Shown piece by piece: positions 24,660 to 32,968 of a stretch of 64,000 nucleotides of DNA (position 1 is the first letter of the stretch; the number at the start of each line of letters is the position of its first letter). Made by a program: the position numbers and the translations under genes. Source of the DNA: JAGWBD01 sp965197455 (lineage in GTDB: Bacteria; Chloroflexota; Anaerolineae; Aggregatilineales; Phototrophicaceae); assembly GCA_965197455.1 (NCBI GenBank), contig OZ240208.1:2108001-2172000 (forward strand), given 5' to 3'. The notes under the pieces are model-generated. The model searched no databases. It had not been told where the DNA came from and saw only the letters and a program-made list of their open reading frames with translations.

Positions 24660-25421
24660 TCAGTCACCCACCAGCCGCAGCCGCAGCGGCGTCACCTCCC
24701 CACCCTCCACCGCCAGCTCCGCGCGCAGCACCCGTACGTCCGCGCGCAGCCGCGCCACATCCAGCCCCTGACATTCATCCGGCAGCTCGCGTAGCCACTG
24801 CGCGCTGCGCAGCAGCAGCTTCAGCGCCCCGCGCCGGTTGCCGCGCTGCGCCTGATACAGGGCCACGCCCACCTGCAGCAGCGCGCGGTACAGCTCGCGC
24901 ACCGGGCCTTCCGTCGCCACCCACAGCGCTTCAAAGGCATCGTGCTGCGCGTAGTATTCGCCGGCGTTGAACAGCGCCACGCCCTCGCGCGCCAGCGCCG
25001 GCAACGCCGCCTGACACTCACAGCCCAGGCGCTCCAGCCGCGCGGCATCGGGCAAGCGGGCGTGCTGCCGCAACTGCTGCTCCGGCGCCGCCAGCAATTG
25101 CGCTGCGCTCAGGGTCGCGTCCGCGCCGGCCAGCAGGGCGGCCGCTTGCTGCGCCTCCTCCGCAATCGCCAGCAGCGGGATGCGGCGCGTGGCGTTGTTG
25201 GCGCGGGCCGCGCTGATCCAGCGCCGCGCCGCCTCGTTAGCGGCATCGGCCAGCAGCAGCGCCGGCCCCAGGTCCGCCAACTGCGGCACAAAACCGCGTC
25301 GCTGCGGCAGCGGGCACAGGCGCAACCCCGGCCCCGCGCGCGCCTGCAACGCAGCCAGCCACGCGGGCTCGCCAGCCACCGCGATGCACACTTCGCTCAC
25401 AGCCTCTATGCCACGCTTCAT
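24660..25421 (-). CDS. DUF309 protein with receiver-like N-terminal domain
   Basis: 253 residues. The C-terminal half has the DUF309 signature FNAGEYYAQHDAFEALW followed by ELYRALLQVGVALYQAQRGN; this family is a small helical bundle of unknown function that often occurs with metabolic genes. The N-terminal 120 residues look like a degenerate response-regulator receiver fold (hydrophobic strands alternate with helices; the phosphorylation Asp is not convincing). Start is ATG 25421, divergent from the metallo-hydrolase-like gene. A truncated copy of its 3' end lies at 22219-22490. Confidence 0.68.
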   Translation of the reverse strand: MKRGIEAVSEVCIAVAGEPAWLAALQARAGPGLRLCPLPQRRGFVPQLADLGPALLLADAANEAARRWISAARANNATRRIPLLAIAEEAQQAAALLAGADATLSAAQLLAAPEQQLRQHARLPDAARLERLGCECQAALPALAREGVALFNAGEYYAQHDAFEALWVATEGPVRELYRALLQVGVALYQAQRGNRRGALKLLLRSAQWLRELPDECQGLDVARLRADVRVLRAELAVEGGEVTPLRLRLVGD

Positions 25422-25445
25422 CTGTTCAGACCCTGCCCGCCAGGC

Positions 25446-25451
25446 TATACT
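25446..25451 (+). promoter_or_regulatory. Putative -10 element of the MBL-fold gene
   Basis: TATACT, 31 bases ahead of the GTG at 25482. Confidence 0.45.
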
Positions 25452-25481
25452 GTGGGCGCAGGAAGCGGGTGTTGTCAAGTT

Positions 25482-26129
25482 GTGACGAGGTGGGCGCTGG
25501 ACATCAGCTGGTACGGCCACAGTTGCTTTCGCATCAGCGAGCGCGGCCAGATCTCGGTCGTGACCGACCCCTGCGCGCCGGTGCAGCGCAACGGCCGCGG
25601 GCTGAAGGCCGACGTCGTCTGCGTCAGTCACAACGGCGCGCAGCCGGCAGCGCTGCCGGACGGGCCGAATGACCCGCTGGTGTTTGGCCAGCCGGGTGAA
25701 TACGAGGTCGGCGGCACCTTCATGCGCGGCGTCGCCATGCACGCGCAGGAGAATGGCGCCACGCGCTACAACGTCGCCTGGCTGCTCCACTTTGGCGATC
25801 TGAACCTGCTGCATCCGGGCGCCCTGACCCATGTGCCGGAGCAGGGCCAGCTCGAGACCCTCGGCGAGGTGCATGTCCTGCTGTTGCCGCTGGGCGCGGG
25901 TGCGCTGGCGGCCGATGACGCCACCGAGCTCGTCGCCCTGCTGGAGCCGCGCAACATCATCCCCATGCACTCTGGTCCGCCCGACGAAGTCGCGGAGCCG
26001 CTGCAACGCTTTCTGGGCGCGATGGGCGTCAGCCAGCCGCAGGAAGAGGAGCAGTTGCGCGTCACCGCCAGTAACCTGCCGGAGCAATCCCGCGTCGTCC
26101 TGCTGCGTCCCAGATCCCTGCCGGAGTAG
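25482..26129 (+). CDS. Metallo-beta-lactamase-fold protein, UlaG-like, with altered metal site
   Basis: 215 residues of the UlaG/YcbL-like (Lactamase_B_3) group: ISWYGHSCFRI at the N-terminus (the GHS-C-F pattern), VVTDPC, VVCVSHNG, FGQPGEYEVGG, LLPLGAGAL and IIPMHSGPP. In active members the central motif is H-x-H-x-D-H; here it reads S-H-N-G-A-Q-P-A-A, so three of four canonical ligands are lost. The GTG at 25482 lies 31 bases after a TATACT element but has only a weak ribosome binding site. It is divergent from the DUF309 gene and 2 bases ahead of the next gene, so the two are co-transcribed. Confidence 0.72.
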   Translation: MTRWALDISWYGHSCFRISERGQISVVTDPCAPVQRNGRGLKADVVCVSHNGAQPAALPDGPNDPLVFGQPGEYEVGGTFMRGVAMHAQENGATRYNVAWLLHFGDLNLLHPGALTHVPEQGQLETLGEVHVLLLPLGAGALAADDATELVALLEPRNIIPMHSGPPDEVAEPLQRFLGAMGVSQPQEEEQLRVTASNLPEQSRVVLLRPRSLPE

Positions 26130-26131
26130 CC

Positions 26132-26461
26132 GTGCCGGACGAAAGTACGGGCATGGACGTCAAGCTGATCATGACCTGGGACATTCGGCCCGGGCGCGAC
26201 CAGGAGTACTTCGAGTTCCTCGTGCGCGACTGGATCCCCGGCACCCAGAACCTCGGCCTGCGCCACACCGGCGCCTGGATGACCACCTACAGCCTCGGCA
26301 ACACCGCGCAAATCATGACCGAGGGCATCGCCAGCGACCTGAGCGCCATGCAGGGCATCCTGGATAGCGACGACTGGTCGCGCCTGCATGAACAGCTGCT
26401 GGACTTCGTCACCAACTACGAGCAGAAAATCGTGCGCGTTTCAGGGCACTTTCAGATCTGA
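26132..26461 (+). CDS. Small alpha/beta barrel protein, unknown function
   Basis: 109 residues beginning at GTG 26132. The sequence has the layout of a dimeric alpha/beta (ferredoxin-like) barrel monooxygenase/EthD-type domain: a strand with VKLIMTWDIRPGRDQEYFEF, a helix, then strand TGAWMTTYS and a helix with RLHEQLLDFV. No catalytic residues were recognised. An alternative start is the ATG at 26153, which removes seven residues. It lies 2 bases after the MBL-fold gene and is probably read with it. Confidence 0.55.
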   Translation: MPDESTGMDVKLIMTWDIRPGRDQEYFEFLVRDWIPGTQNLGLRHTGAWMTTYSLGNTAQIMTEGIASDLSAMQGILDSDDWSRLHEQLLDFVTNYEQKIVRVSGHFQI

Positions 26462-26509
26462 GCGCTGGTCACGGGCCGGCGCAATTGCCCGCAACATACG
26501 GAGACTGTG

Positions 26510-27379
26510 ATGCGACTGGGTGGCGTGGATGACTGGTTCGGCGGCTGGCTCAATGTCGACGAAAGCGTCGTGGAAAAGCTCAACGCGCTGGGCTTCACCG
26601 GCATGGGGCTGCATTTCCACGGTGATCCCTTCGACCAGCCGCTGGCAGAAGCGCTGCGCACGAGGAACTTGCTGAGCGACAACGGCATCGACCTCGTCCA
26701 GTTCTGGGGCGCCTACCCCTCCATCATCAGCCGCGACGAGAACGTACGCCAGCAGGGCCTGCGCGTCTGCCACAACATCATCCGCCGCGCCAGCGAGCTG
26801 GGCGCGCACATGGCCTCGCTGCGCCCTACCAGCATGCACCCCGGCTACCAGTGGGCGCCGCACGCGGACAATTTCCTGCCCGAGACCGAGGAGCGTATCG
26901 TGCGCAGCCTCGCCGAAGTCGGCGAGACCGCCGCGCGTCTGGGCATGCCGGTCGCGCTGGAGTGTCACCTGACCACCGTGCTGGGCGAGCCCGCCAAAAT
27001 CCGGCGCATCATCGAGCGCAGCAACCCGGACTGGATAGGTGTAAACGCGGATATCGTCAACTTCGTCGGCAATATCGGCAGCGTCTACAACACGACGCAG
27101 GTGATCGACAATTTCTTCGACGAGCTCGGGCCCTGCATCCGCTCCGCGCACCTCAAGGACGTCACCATCGGCGAGAAGCTTGTGCTGCACATTGACGAGA
27201 CCGTACCCGGCAGCGGATTCTTCGACTGGGACCGTTTTTTCCGGCGCTACGAAGCCCTGCTGCCTGACGGCTTCGGACTCATTGAACATCTCGCGCGCCT
27301 GGAAGACGTGCAACAGGCGCGTGATTTTGTCGTCGAAAGACTGGCACAGCTCGACATCCCCATCCGCTGCCCAGCCTGA
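26510..27379 (+). CDS. TIM-barrel sugar isomerase/epimerase-like protein
   Basis: About 289 residues with the features of the xylose-isomerase-like (AP-endonuclease family 2) TIM barrel. Metal-binding candidates: Glu in LECHLTTV, Asp in WIGVNADIVN and His in RSAHLKDVTI. Later come LHIDETVPGSG and the C-terminal GLIEHLARLEDV. Proteins of this fold isomerise or epimerise sugars or sugar phosphates, or act as endonucleases; the exact substrate is not evident. ATG 26510 is preferred over the GTG at 26507 because GGAG lies six bases ahead. It is followed 24 bases later by the PBP gene, in the same direction. Confidence 0.68.
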   Translation: MRLGGVDDWFGGWLNVDESVVEKLNALGFTGMGLHFHGDPFDQPLAEALRTRNLLSDNGIDLVQFWGAYPSIISRDENVRQQGLRVCHNIIRRASELGAHMASLRPTSMHPGYQWAPHADNFLPETEERIVRSLAEVGETAARLGMPVALECHLTTVLGEPAKIRRIIERSNPDWIGVNADIVNFVGNIGSVYNTTQVIDNFFDELGPCIRSAHLKDVTIGEKLVLHIDETVPGSGFFDWDRFFRRYEALLPDGFGLIEHLARLEDVQQARDFVVERLAQLDIPIRCPA

Positions 27380-27402
27380 CCGGCCAGGAGAGTTAAGCCG
27401 GT

Positions 27403-30400
27403 ATGGATGAGGAACGCAGGCCGGAAAGTACGGAGGGCGACGTCCCCTTCCATCTGCCCCCGCTTGCAGAACAGCCTCCCGACCCTACGCCACCCGCGCG
27501 CAGGAAACCGGCTGCGCGTGGCCAGCGCACCCGCAGCCAGCGCCCGCTGCACGAACCCTCCGCGCCAGCCAGCGCCGCGCGTTTTGCGCCGCCCGCCGCC
27601 GACAGACCCGCTGAGCGTCCGCCGCGACCCGCGCGCCAGCCACGCCCGCCGCGCCGTGCCCGTCGGCGCCGTCGCCTGCCGCGCAGCTGCCTCTTCATCG
27701 TCCTCGGCGCTTTCGGCTTCGTCTGTGCCGGCCTGACGCTCCTTGTGCTGCTGGCCGGCATCCTGCTGGGCGCGCGCATCGAGAGCCAGCTCGGCGAGCG
27801 CGTGGCAGAGGTCGGCAGTTCGCGCAACTTCGAGAGCAGCTTCATCTATGACCGCTACGGCGAAGTGCTCTACGAGTCCTTCGGCGAAGGCCGCCGCACC
27901 TACGTAGCGCTGGCAGAAATCCCGCAGTCGCTGATCGACGCCACCCTCGCCATCGAGGACGACACCTTCTACAGCAATCCCGGCATCGACGTGGCCGCCA
28001 CGCTGCGCGCCTTCCTGCAGTACGTCGGCGTCGCCCAGGGCAGCACCGGCGGCAGCACCATCACGCAGCAGCTGGTGCGTAACCTGCTCTTCACACCCGC
28101 CCGCCGCGCCGAACGCAGCGTCGAACGCAAACTTGAGGAGATCGCCCTCGCCCTCGTGCTGACGCAACGCAAAAGCAAGGACGAGATCCTTGAGCTCTAC
28201 CTGAACGAGATTTACTACGGCAACCTGGCCTACGGCGCCCAGGCCGCCGCCAGCACCTTCTTCGACAAGGATGTCAGCCGCCTCACCCCCGGCGAGGCCG
28301 CCATGCTGGCCGGCCTGCCCCAGGCCCCCGCCAGCCTCGACCCACTCAACCCCGAGCCTGAGGTGCAGGAGGCCGTCGACCTGCGCTGGCGCACCGTGCT
28401 GGAACGTATGGTGACCGAGGGCTTCATCGACGAGGCGCAGCGCAACCAGATCTTCAGCGCCGGCCTGTCCTTCGACACGCCCGACGTGCCCTTCCGCGCG
28501 CCCCACTTCACCGTCTACGTGCAGGCGCAGCTGGAGCAGCTCCTGCGCGGCCTCGGCTATGGCCCGGAGCTGATCGCCGACGGCGGGCTGAAGGTCTACA
28601 CCACGCTCGACCTGCGCATCAACGATCTGGCGCAGGCCTCCGTCCAGCAGCATATCGCCCGCCTCGCCGGCAACAACGTGCACAACGGCGCCGTGCTCGT
28701 CACCCGGCCCGACAGCGGCGAAATCCTGGCGATGGTGGGCAGCGCCGACTATCACAACGACAGCATCGATGGCCGCGTCAACGTGACCACCGCGCTGCGC
28801 CAGCCCGGCAGCACCGTCAAGCCCATGACCTACGCCGCGGCGCTGGAGCTGGGCATGTCGCCGGCGGAAATCCTGTGGGACACGAAACTGGACGTCAGCG
28901 GGCCCAACGTCCCGCCGGACTGGCCGCGCAACTACGACAAGCGCTTCCACGGTCCGCAACGCATGCGCCAGGCCCTCGCCAACAGCTACAACATCCCCGC
29001 CGTCATCACGCTGCGCCGCATCGGCGTCCCGCAGTTGCTGGAGATCATGCAGCGCTTCGGCGTCGACAGCCTCGGCATGGACGCCGCGCGCTACGGCCTG
29101 TCGCTGACCCTCGGCGGCGGCGATGTCACCCTGCTGGAAATGATGCAGGCCTACGGCGTCTTCGCCAACGAGGGCGCCCGCGTGCCCTTGCACAGCATTC
29201 GCTGCGTGCTCAACCACGCCGATGAAGTCCTCTACCAGCTGGGCGAGGGCTGCCCGCATGGCCGCGAGACCCCCGTCAGCATCACCCGCCGCGCCCTCGG
29301 CGAGCAGGTGCTGGACCCGCGCATCGCCTTCGTCATCAGCGACATCCTGTCCGACAACGCGGCGCGTAGCCCCTCCATGGGCGACAACAGCCCGCTGCGC
29401 GTCCCCGGCCTCACCAGCGCCGCCAAGACCGGCACCACCGACGATGTCCGCGACAACTGGACGTTCGGCTACACGCGCAACACGGTCGTGGGCGTCTGGG
29501 TCGGCAACAGCGACGGCACGCCCATGGTGGATTCCTCCGGCCTGACGGGCGCCGCGCCCATCTGGAACGCCGTGATGGGCGGCATCTACCGCGACAAGGG
29601 CATGCTGGCCAGCTTCGCCCGCGACGGCCTGCTGCTGAACGACACCCTGCAGCCGCCCGGCGGCCTGCAGCGCGTCAGCCTCTGCAGCCCGAGCGCGCTG
29701 GTAGACCCGGCCATCGACTGCGCGCGCCGCAGCGATGAATGGCTGCTGACCAGCCCCGCCGGCGTGCCGCGTTCGGACAGCGGCCTCCAGTATCCGCTGG
29801 CGACGCCCTTCTCCCGCTCGCTGCAGGGCGACAGTGGTGTCGCGCTGAACGAGATCGAGCCCGGCGTCTTCCGCGTGCTGGCCTACCGCATCCCCTCGGA
29901 AATGGCTGCCGGCATCCGTTTTCAGCAGCCGGACAGCAGCACGCCGCCACCGCCGCCGCTCTACTGCCAGGTGCCGCTGGCGCTGGCCGGCGCGGCCTTC
30001 AACCTCGGCGCCCAGGAACAACTCTTCCTCGCGCCGCCTGCATCCCGCTTCCCGCAGGAAGCCGTCGAGGCCGAGCTCTTCGCGCGCAGCCGCAACCTCG
30101 CCTACCTGCCCACCATCCAGTGCACGCCCGCCCTGTTGCAGCCCGTGCAACAGTACAACCCGCAGGTCGCCACCGCCGTCATCACCTCGCCGCAGAACGG
30201 CAGCGTGCTGACGCGCGCCACGCCCATCCTCGGCAGCGTCATCTTCACGCCGGAACAGGCGCAGTTCTACAAGCTGGAGATCATCGGCGGCGACTATCAG
30301 GACTGGGTCACGCTGGGTAGCACGCACAGCGAAAGCGTGCCCAACGGCCAGCTGGAAACCCTCTACGTGCCTTCACTGCAGTCCGGCTGGTATCACCTGC

Positions 30401-30471
30401 GCCTGGTGCTGATCACCCCCACCGGCGATGTCCTGCAGCGGCCCTTCGAAATCTCCTTCAGCGTAGAGTAG
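27403..30471 (+). CDS. Class A penicillin-binding protein (PBP1A-like)
   Basis: 1022 residues. A Pro/Arg-rich cytoplasmic tail (1-95) leads to a membrane anchor (about 97-122). The transglycosylase (GT51) domain follows: catalytic Glu185 in AIEDDTFYSNPGID, then GGSTITQQLVRNLL and LNEIYYGNLAYGAQ. The transpeptidase domain has Ser470-x-x-Lys473 in GSTVKP, SYN at 528-530 and KTGT at 675-678. About 300 residues follow, Pro-rich and with a beta-strand-rich C-terminal domain not part of the core enzyme. The protein polymerises and crosslinks peptidoglycan at the outer membrane face. In the GT51 motif the usual His (E-D-x-x-F-x-x-H) is Asn here. Confidence 0.92.
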   Translation: MDEERRPESTEGDVPFHLPPLAEQPPDPTPPARRKPAARGQRTRSQRPLHEPSAPASAARFAPPAADRPAERPPRPARQPRPPRRARRRRRLPRSCLFIVLGAFGFVCAGLTLLVLLAGILLGARIESQLGERVAEVGSSRNFESSFIYDRYGEVLYESFGEGRRTYVALAEIPQSLIDATLAIEDDTFYSNPGIDVAATLRAFLQYVGVAQGSTGGSTITQQLVRNLLFTPARRAERSVERKLEEIALALVLTQRKSKDEILELYLNEIYYGNLAYGAQAAASTFFDKDVSRLTPGEAAMLAGLPQAPASLDPLNPEPEVQEAVDLRWRTVLERMVTEGFIDEAQRNQIFSAGLSFDTPDVPFRAPHFTVYVQAQLEQLLRGLGYGPELIADGGLKVYTTLDLRINDLAQASVQQHIARLAGNNVHNGAVLVTRPDSGEILAMVGSADYHNDSIDGRVNVTTALRQPGSTVKPMTYAAALELGMSPAEILWDTKLDVSGPNVPPDWPRNYDKRFHGPQRMRQALANSYNIPAVITLRRIGVPQLLEIMQRFGVDSLGMDAARYGLSLTLGGGDVTLLEMMQAYGVFANEGARVPLHSIRCVLNHADEVLYQLGEGCPHGRETPVSITRRALGEQVLDPRIAFVISDILSDNAARSPSMGDNSPLRVPGLTSAAKTGTTDDVRDNWTFGYTRNTVVGVWVGNSDGTPMVDSSGLTGAAPIWNAVMGGIYRDKGMLASFARDGLLLNDTLQPPGGLQRVSLCSPSALVDPAIDCARRSDEWLLTSPAGVPRSDSGLQYPLATPFSRSLQGDSGVALNEIEPGVFRVLAYRIPSEMAAGIRFQQPDSSTPPPPPLYCQVPLALAGAAFNLGAQEQLFLAPPASRFPQEAVEAELFARSRNLAYLPTIQCTPALLQPVQQYNPQVATAVITSPQNGSVLTRATPILGSVIFTPEQAQFYKLEIIGGDYQDWVTLGSTHSESVPNGQLETLYVPSLQSGWYHLRLVLITPTGDVLQRPFEISFSVE

Positions 30472-30475
30472 GCGC

Positions 30476-31171
30476 TCACTCCAGCGCGCCGACCTGCAGG
30501 CACTGGCCGTTGAGGTCCGCGGCCGCTTCCGAACACAGCATCAGCGCCGTCGCGGCGACATCCACCGGGTCACTGTCACCCACGCACAGCGCGTTGACGC
30601 GAATGCCCGCCGCCGCCAGTTCGCGCGCAGCCTGCCGCGTCAACCCCAGCAGACCGGCCCGCGCGGCCACGGTGCCCGCATCGCCGGTCGGCAGGCCCTG
30701 CGCCATGTCCGTAACCACGTTGATAATCACCCCGCCGCCCTCCTCCGCCATCACGCGGCCCAGCAGCTGCGTGCAGAAGAAGGCGCCCGTCAGATTGACG
30801 TCCAGCAGCCGGCGCCAGTCCCACTCGTCCAGCTGCAACAGCGGGCGCTGCAGCGGGCCCGCGCCGGCCGCGTTGACCAGCAACGAGACGCGGCCATGGC
30901 GGTCGCGCGCGCGCTCGATCAGGTTGGCCGCCTGGAAGCGGTTCGAGACATCGCCGGGGCAGGCCAGCGCTTCCGCGCAGGCGCCAACGCCGGCCGCCTC
31001 AATTGCCGCGCGCGTACCTTCGGCGCGGTCGGGGTTAAGGTCGTTGACGGTCACGCTGGCCCCGGCCGCCGCCAGCGCGAGCGCGATACTGCGCCCGCAA
31101 CCAGCGCCTGCGCCGGTGACGATGGCCGCGCGCCCGCGCAAATCGACGCGGAAGTCAGCTTCCGGCGGCAT
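30476..31171 (-). CDS. Short-chain dehydrogenase family protein lacking the catalytic Tyr and Lys
   Basis: 231 residues with a classical SDR Rossmann domain: TGAGAGCGRSIAL (nucleotide loop, residues 19-31), Asn-Ala-Ala-Gly at 100-103, and LLDVNLTGAF. The active-site region reads IINVVTD...GDAGTVAARAGLLGL: the catalytic Ser position is Thr154, the Tyr of Tyr-x-x-x-Lys is Thr167 and the Lys is Arg171. It therefore probably cannot perform the standard reaction and may bind NAD(P)(H) as a sensor or scaffold. The ATG at 31171 lies inside the end of the response-regulator gene (17-base overlap), so it is translationally coupled to it. Confidence 0.72.
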   Translation of the reverse strand: MPPEADFRVDLRGRAAIVTGAGAGCGRSIALALAAAGASVTVNDLNPDRAEGTRAAIEAAGVGACAEALACPGDVSNRFQAANLIERARDRHGRVSLLVNAAGAGPLQRPLLQLDEWDWRRLLDVNLTGAFFCTQLLGRVMAEEGGGVIINVVTDMAQGLPTGDAGTVAARAGLLGLTRQAARELAAAGIRVNALCVGDSDPVDVAATALMLCSEAAADLNGQCLQVGALE

Positions 31172-31886
31172 CCTGCTCGGGCTCGAAGATATAACCGACG
31201 CTCCACACCGTGCGGATGAAGACCGGTTTGGCGGGGTCTGGCTCGATTTTCTCTCGCAGACGGCGCACATGCACGGTCACCGTGCTGTCGTCGCCCTCGA
31301 AGTTGTAACCCCACACCTGGTCCAGCAATTGCTCACGGCTGAAAACCTGGCGCGGGTTGCTGGTCAGATGCCACAGCAGGTCAAACTCGCGCGCGGTGAG
31401 CGCCACCGGTTCGCCGTTGCGCCGCACCTCACGCGCCCGCGCATCCAGCGTCAGCGGCCCGATCTGCAGCGGCCGGCCATCGGCCTGGCTGGCGGGGTCG
31501 CTGCGGCGCAGCACGGCGCGCACCCGGGCGACCAGCTCGCGCGGACTAAAAGGTTTGGTGAGGTAGTCATCGGCGCCCAGTTCCAGCCCGTGGACGCGGT
31601 CCTGCTCGTTGCGGCGCGCCGTCAGCATGATGATGGGCACCATGCGTTCCGTGCTCAGCACGCTGACATCGCCGCGCAGCCGCCGCGTGATGCTGAGTCC
31701 GTCCACGCCGGGCAGCATGAGGTCGAGAATCAGTAAATCAGGCGGGTCCTCGCGCAAGAGCTGCAGCGCCGCGCGGCCATCCGCCGCCTCGCGCACCTGC
31801 CAGCCCTCGCGTTCCAGATAACGCCGCAGCACCTCGCGCACGGTGGGCTCATCATCCACCACCAGGATGTTGTGGCGCCGTTTCAT
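31155..31886 (-). CDS. OmpR/PhoB-type response regulator, orphan
   Basis: 243 residues. Receiver domain (about 1-120): VVDDEP acidic pocket, phosphorylation Asp in LLILDLMLPG, Thr in MLTAR and Lys in TKPFS. A winged-helix DNA-binding domain occupies about 140-235: LTAREFDLLWHL, STVTVHVRRLREKIE and the final strand with VWSVGYIFE. The ATG at 31886 overlaps the stop codon of the sugar kinase gene (ATGA). No histidine kinase gene is nearby, so the input signal is unknown. The SDR-like protein is co-translated directly after it. Confidence 0.88.
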   Translation of the reverse strand: MKRRHNILVVDDEPTVREVLRRYLEREGWQVREAADGRAALQLLREDPPDLLILDLMLPGVDGLSITRRLRGDVSVLSTERMVPIIMLTARRNEQDRVHGLELGADDYLTKPFSPRELVARVRAVLRRSDPASQADGRPLQIGPLTLDARAREVRRNGEPVALTAREFDLLWHLTSNPRQVFSREQLLDQVWGYNFEGDDSTVTVHVRRLREKIEPDPAKPVFIRTVWSVGYIFEPEQDAAGS

Positions 31887-32827
31887 GACGCGCCCTCGCG
31901 TTCGCGCAAAAAGGCCTCGACCGCCGCGCGCCGCGGCAGACCGGGGATGGCGCCGCGCACAGTGGTCGTCAGCGCGCCGACGGCGTTGGCGAAGCGCAAC
32001 ATGCCCGGCAGTTCGCCAGGCCAGTCGTCGCCATGCTCCAGCAGGCTGGCCAGCACGGCGGCCACGAAGCCGTCGCCGGCGCCGGTGGTATCGACCGAAT
32101 CGACCGCGAAGCCGGGCATGTGCAGGCGTTCGCTGCGCGTGTGCAGGGTGGCGCCGCCCGGCCCGTGCGTCACAATCAGCAGCTGCGTGCGCTCGCGCCA
32201 CAAGGCCTGCGCGTCGCCGTCACTGAGGAAGTCCACCTCCTCGTCGCTGACCTTGACCACGTGCGCGTATTGCAGGCCGGCCAGCATCCAGTAACGCGCG
32301 CTGGCCGCATCCGGCCACAGCGCCAGACGCAGGTTCGGATCATAGGAAAGCGTCAGGCCGCGCGCCAGGGCGCGCTCGATGGCCGCCTGCAGCGCCGCGC
32401 GCGAGGTCTCGGCGATCATGGTGATCGAGCCGTAGTGAAAGATGCGCTGTTCGTCGATGCGCGCCATGTCCACGTCAGCGGAGGTCATCAGCATGTCCGC
32501 GCCGGGATGGCGGTAGAAAACGAAGCTGCGCTCGCCGCCCTCCGCCAGCGAAACGAAGGCCAGCGTCGTGCGCGCCTCCTGCGAAAAGCGGATGCCGCGC
32601 ACATCGACGCCCTCGTCCGCCAGCACCTGCGCCAGATGATGGCCGAAGGGGTCGTCGCCGACCTGCGTCAGGAAAGCGCTCTCATGGCCCAGCCGCGCCA
32701 GCGCCACCACTACGTTGGCCGGCGCGCCGCCCGGCGCCTTGACGAAGCCGCTGGCCTCTCCCACCGTCACGCCACTCTCGAGCGCGACGAAGTCGATCAA
32801 CAGTTCGCCGAGGCTGACCACGCTCAT
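31883..32827 (-). CDS. PfkB-family sugar kinase, fructokinase-like
   Basis: 314 residues. The PfkB family signature VDTTGAGDGFVAAVL contains the catalytic Asp base (position 257 by estimate), and the N-terminal GGAPANVVVALARLGHE motif is the sugar-binding segment 1. The length and motifs fit fructokinase or a related carbohydrate kinase. ATP-dependent phosphorylation of a sugar in the cytoplasm is the expected function, the sugar not being readable. It is the first gene of an operon with an orphan response regulator and an SDR-like protein, all overlapping. Upstream, divergent transcription leads to a secreted protein. Confidence 0.85.
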   Translation of the reverse strand: MSVVSLGELLIDFVALESGVTVGEASGFVKAPGGAPANVVVALARLGHESAFLTQVGDDPFGHHLAQVLADEGVDVRGIRFSQEARTTLAFVSLAEGGERSFVFYRHPGADMLMTSADVDMARIDEQRIFHYGSITMIAETSRAALQAAIERALARGLTLSYDPNLRLALWPDAASARYWMLAGLQYAHVVKVSDEEVDFLSDGDAQALWRERTQLLIVTHGPGGATLHTRSERLHMPGFAVDSVDTTGAGDGFVAAVLASLLEHGDDWPGELPGMLRFANAVGALTTTVRGAIPGLPRRAAVEAFLREREGAS

Positions 32828-32968
32828 CCGTCACTCCCTTCCGCTGCCCTGCGCCGCCGTCAACTGTAGGCGCATCCCCGCCCGGCTGCCAACTGTACCG
32901 CGTCCGCCTTTTGCTGTATCATGCCGGGTCGGTGCCCGCCAGCTGTCAATCCGGAGTTCCGCTTTCGT

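Noticed and set aside
27247..30327. 1026-codon open frame on the reverse strand opposite the PBP gene
   Set aside because: It is the antisense of the PBP1A gene in a GC-rich genome, where such frames are common. Its product is low-complexity (Ala/Gly/Val/Gln-rich) and has no domain or plausible start signal.
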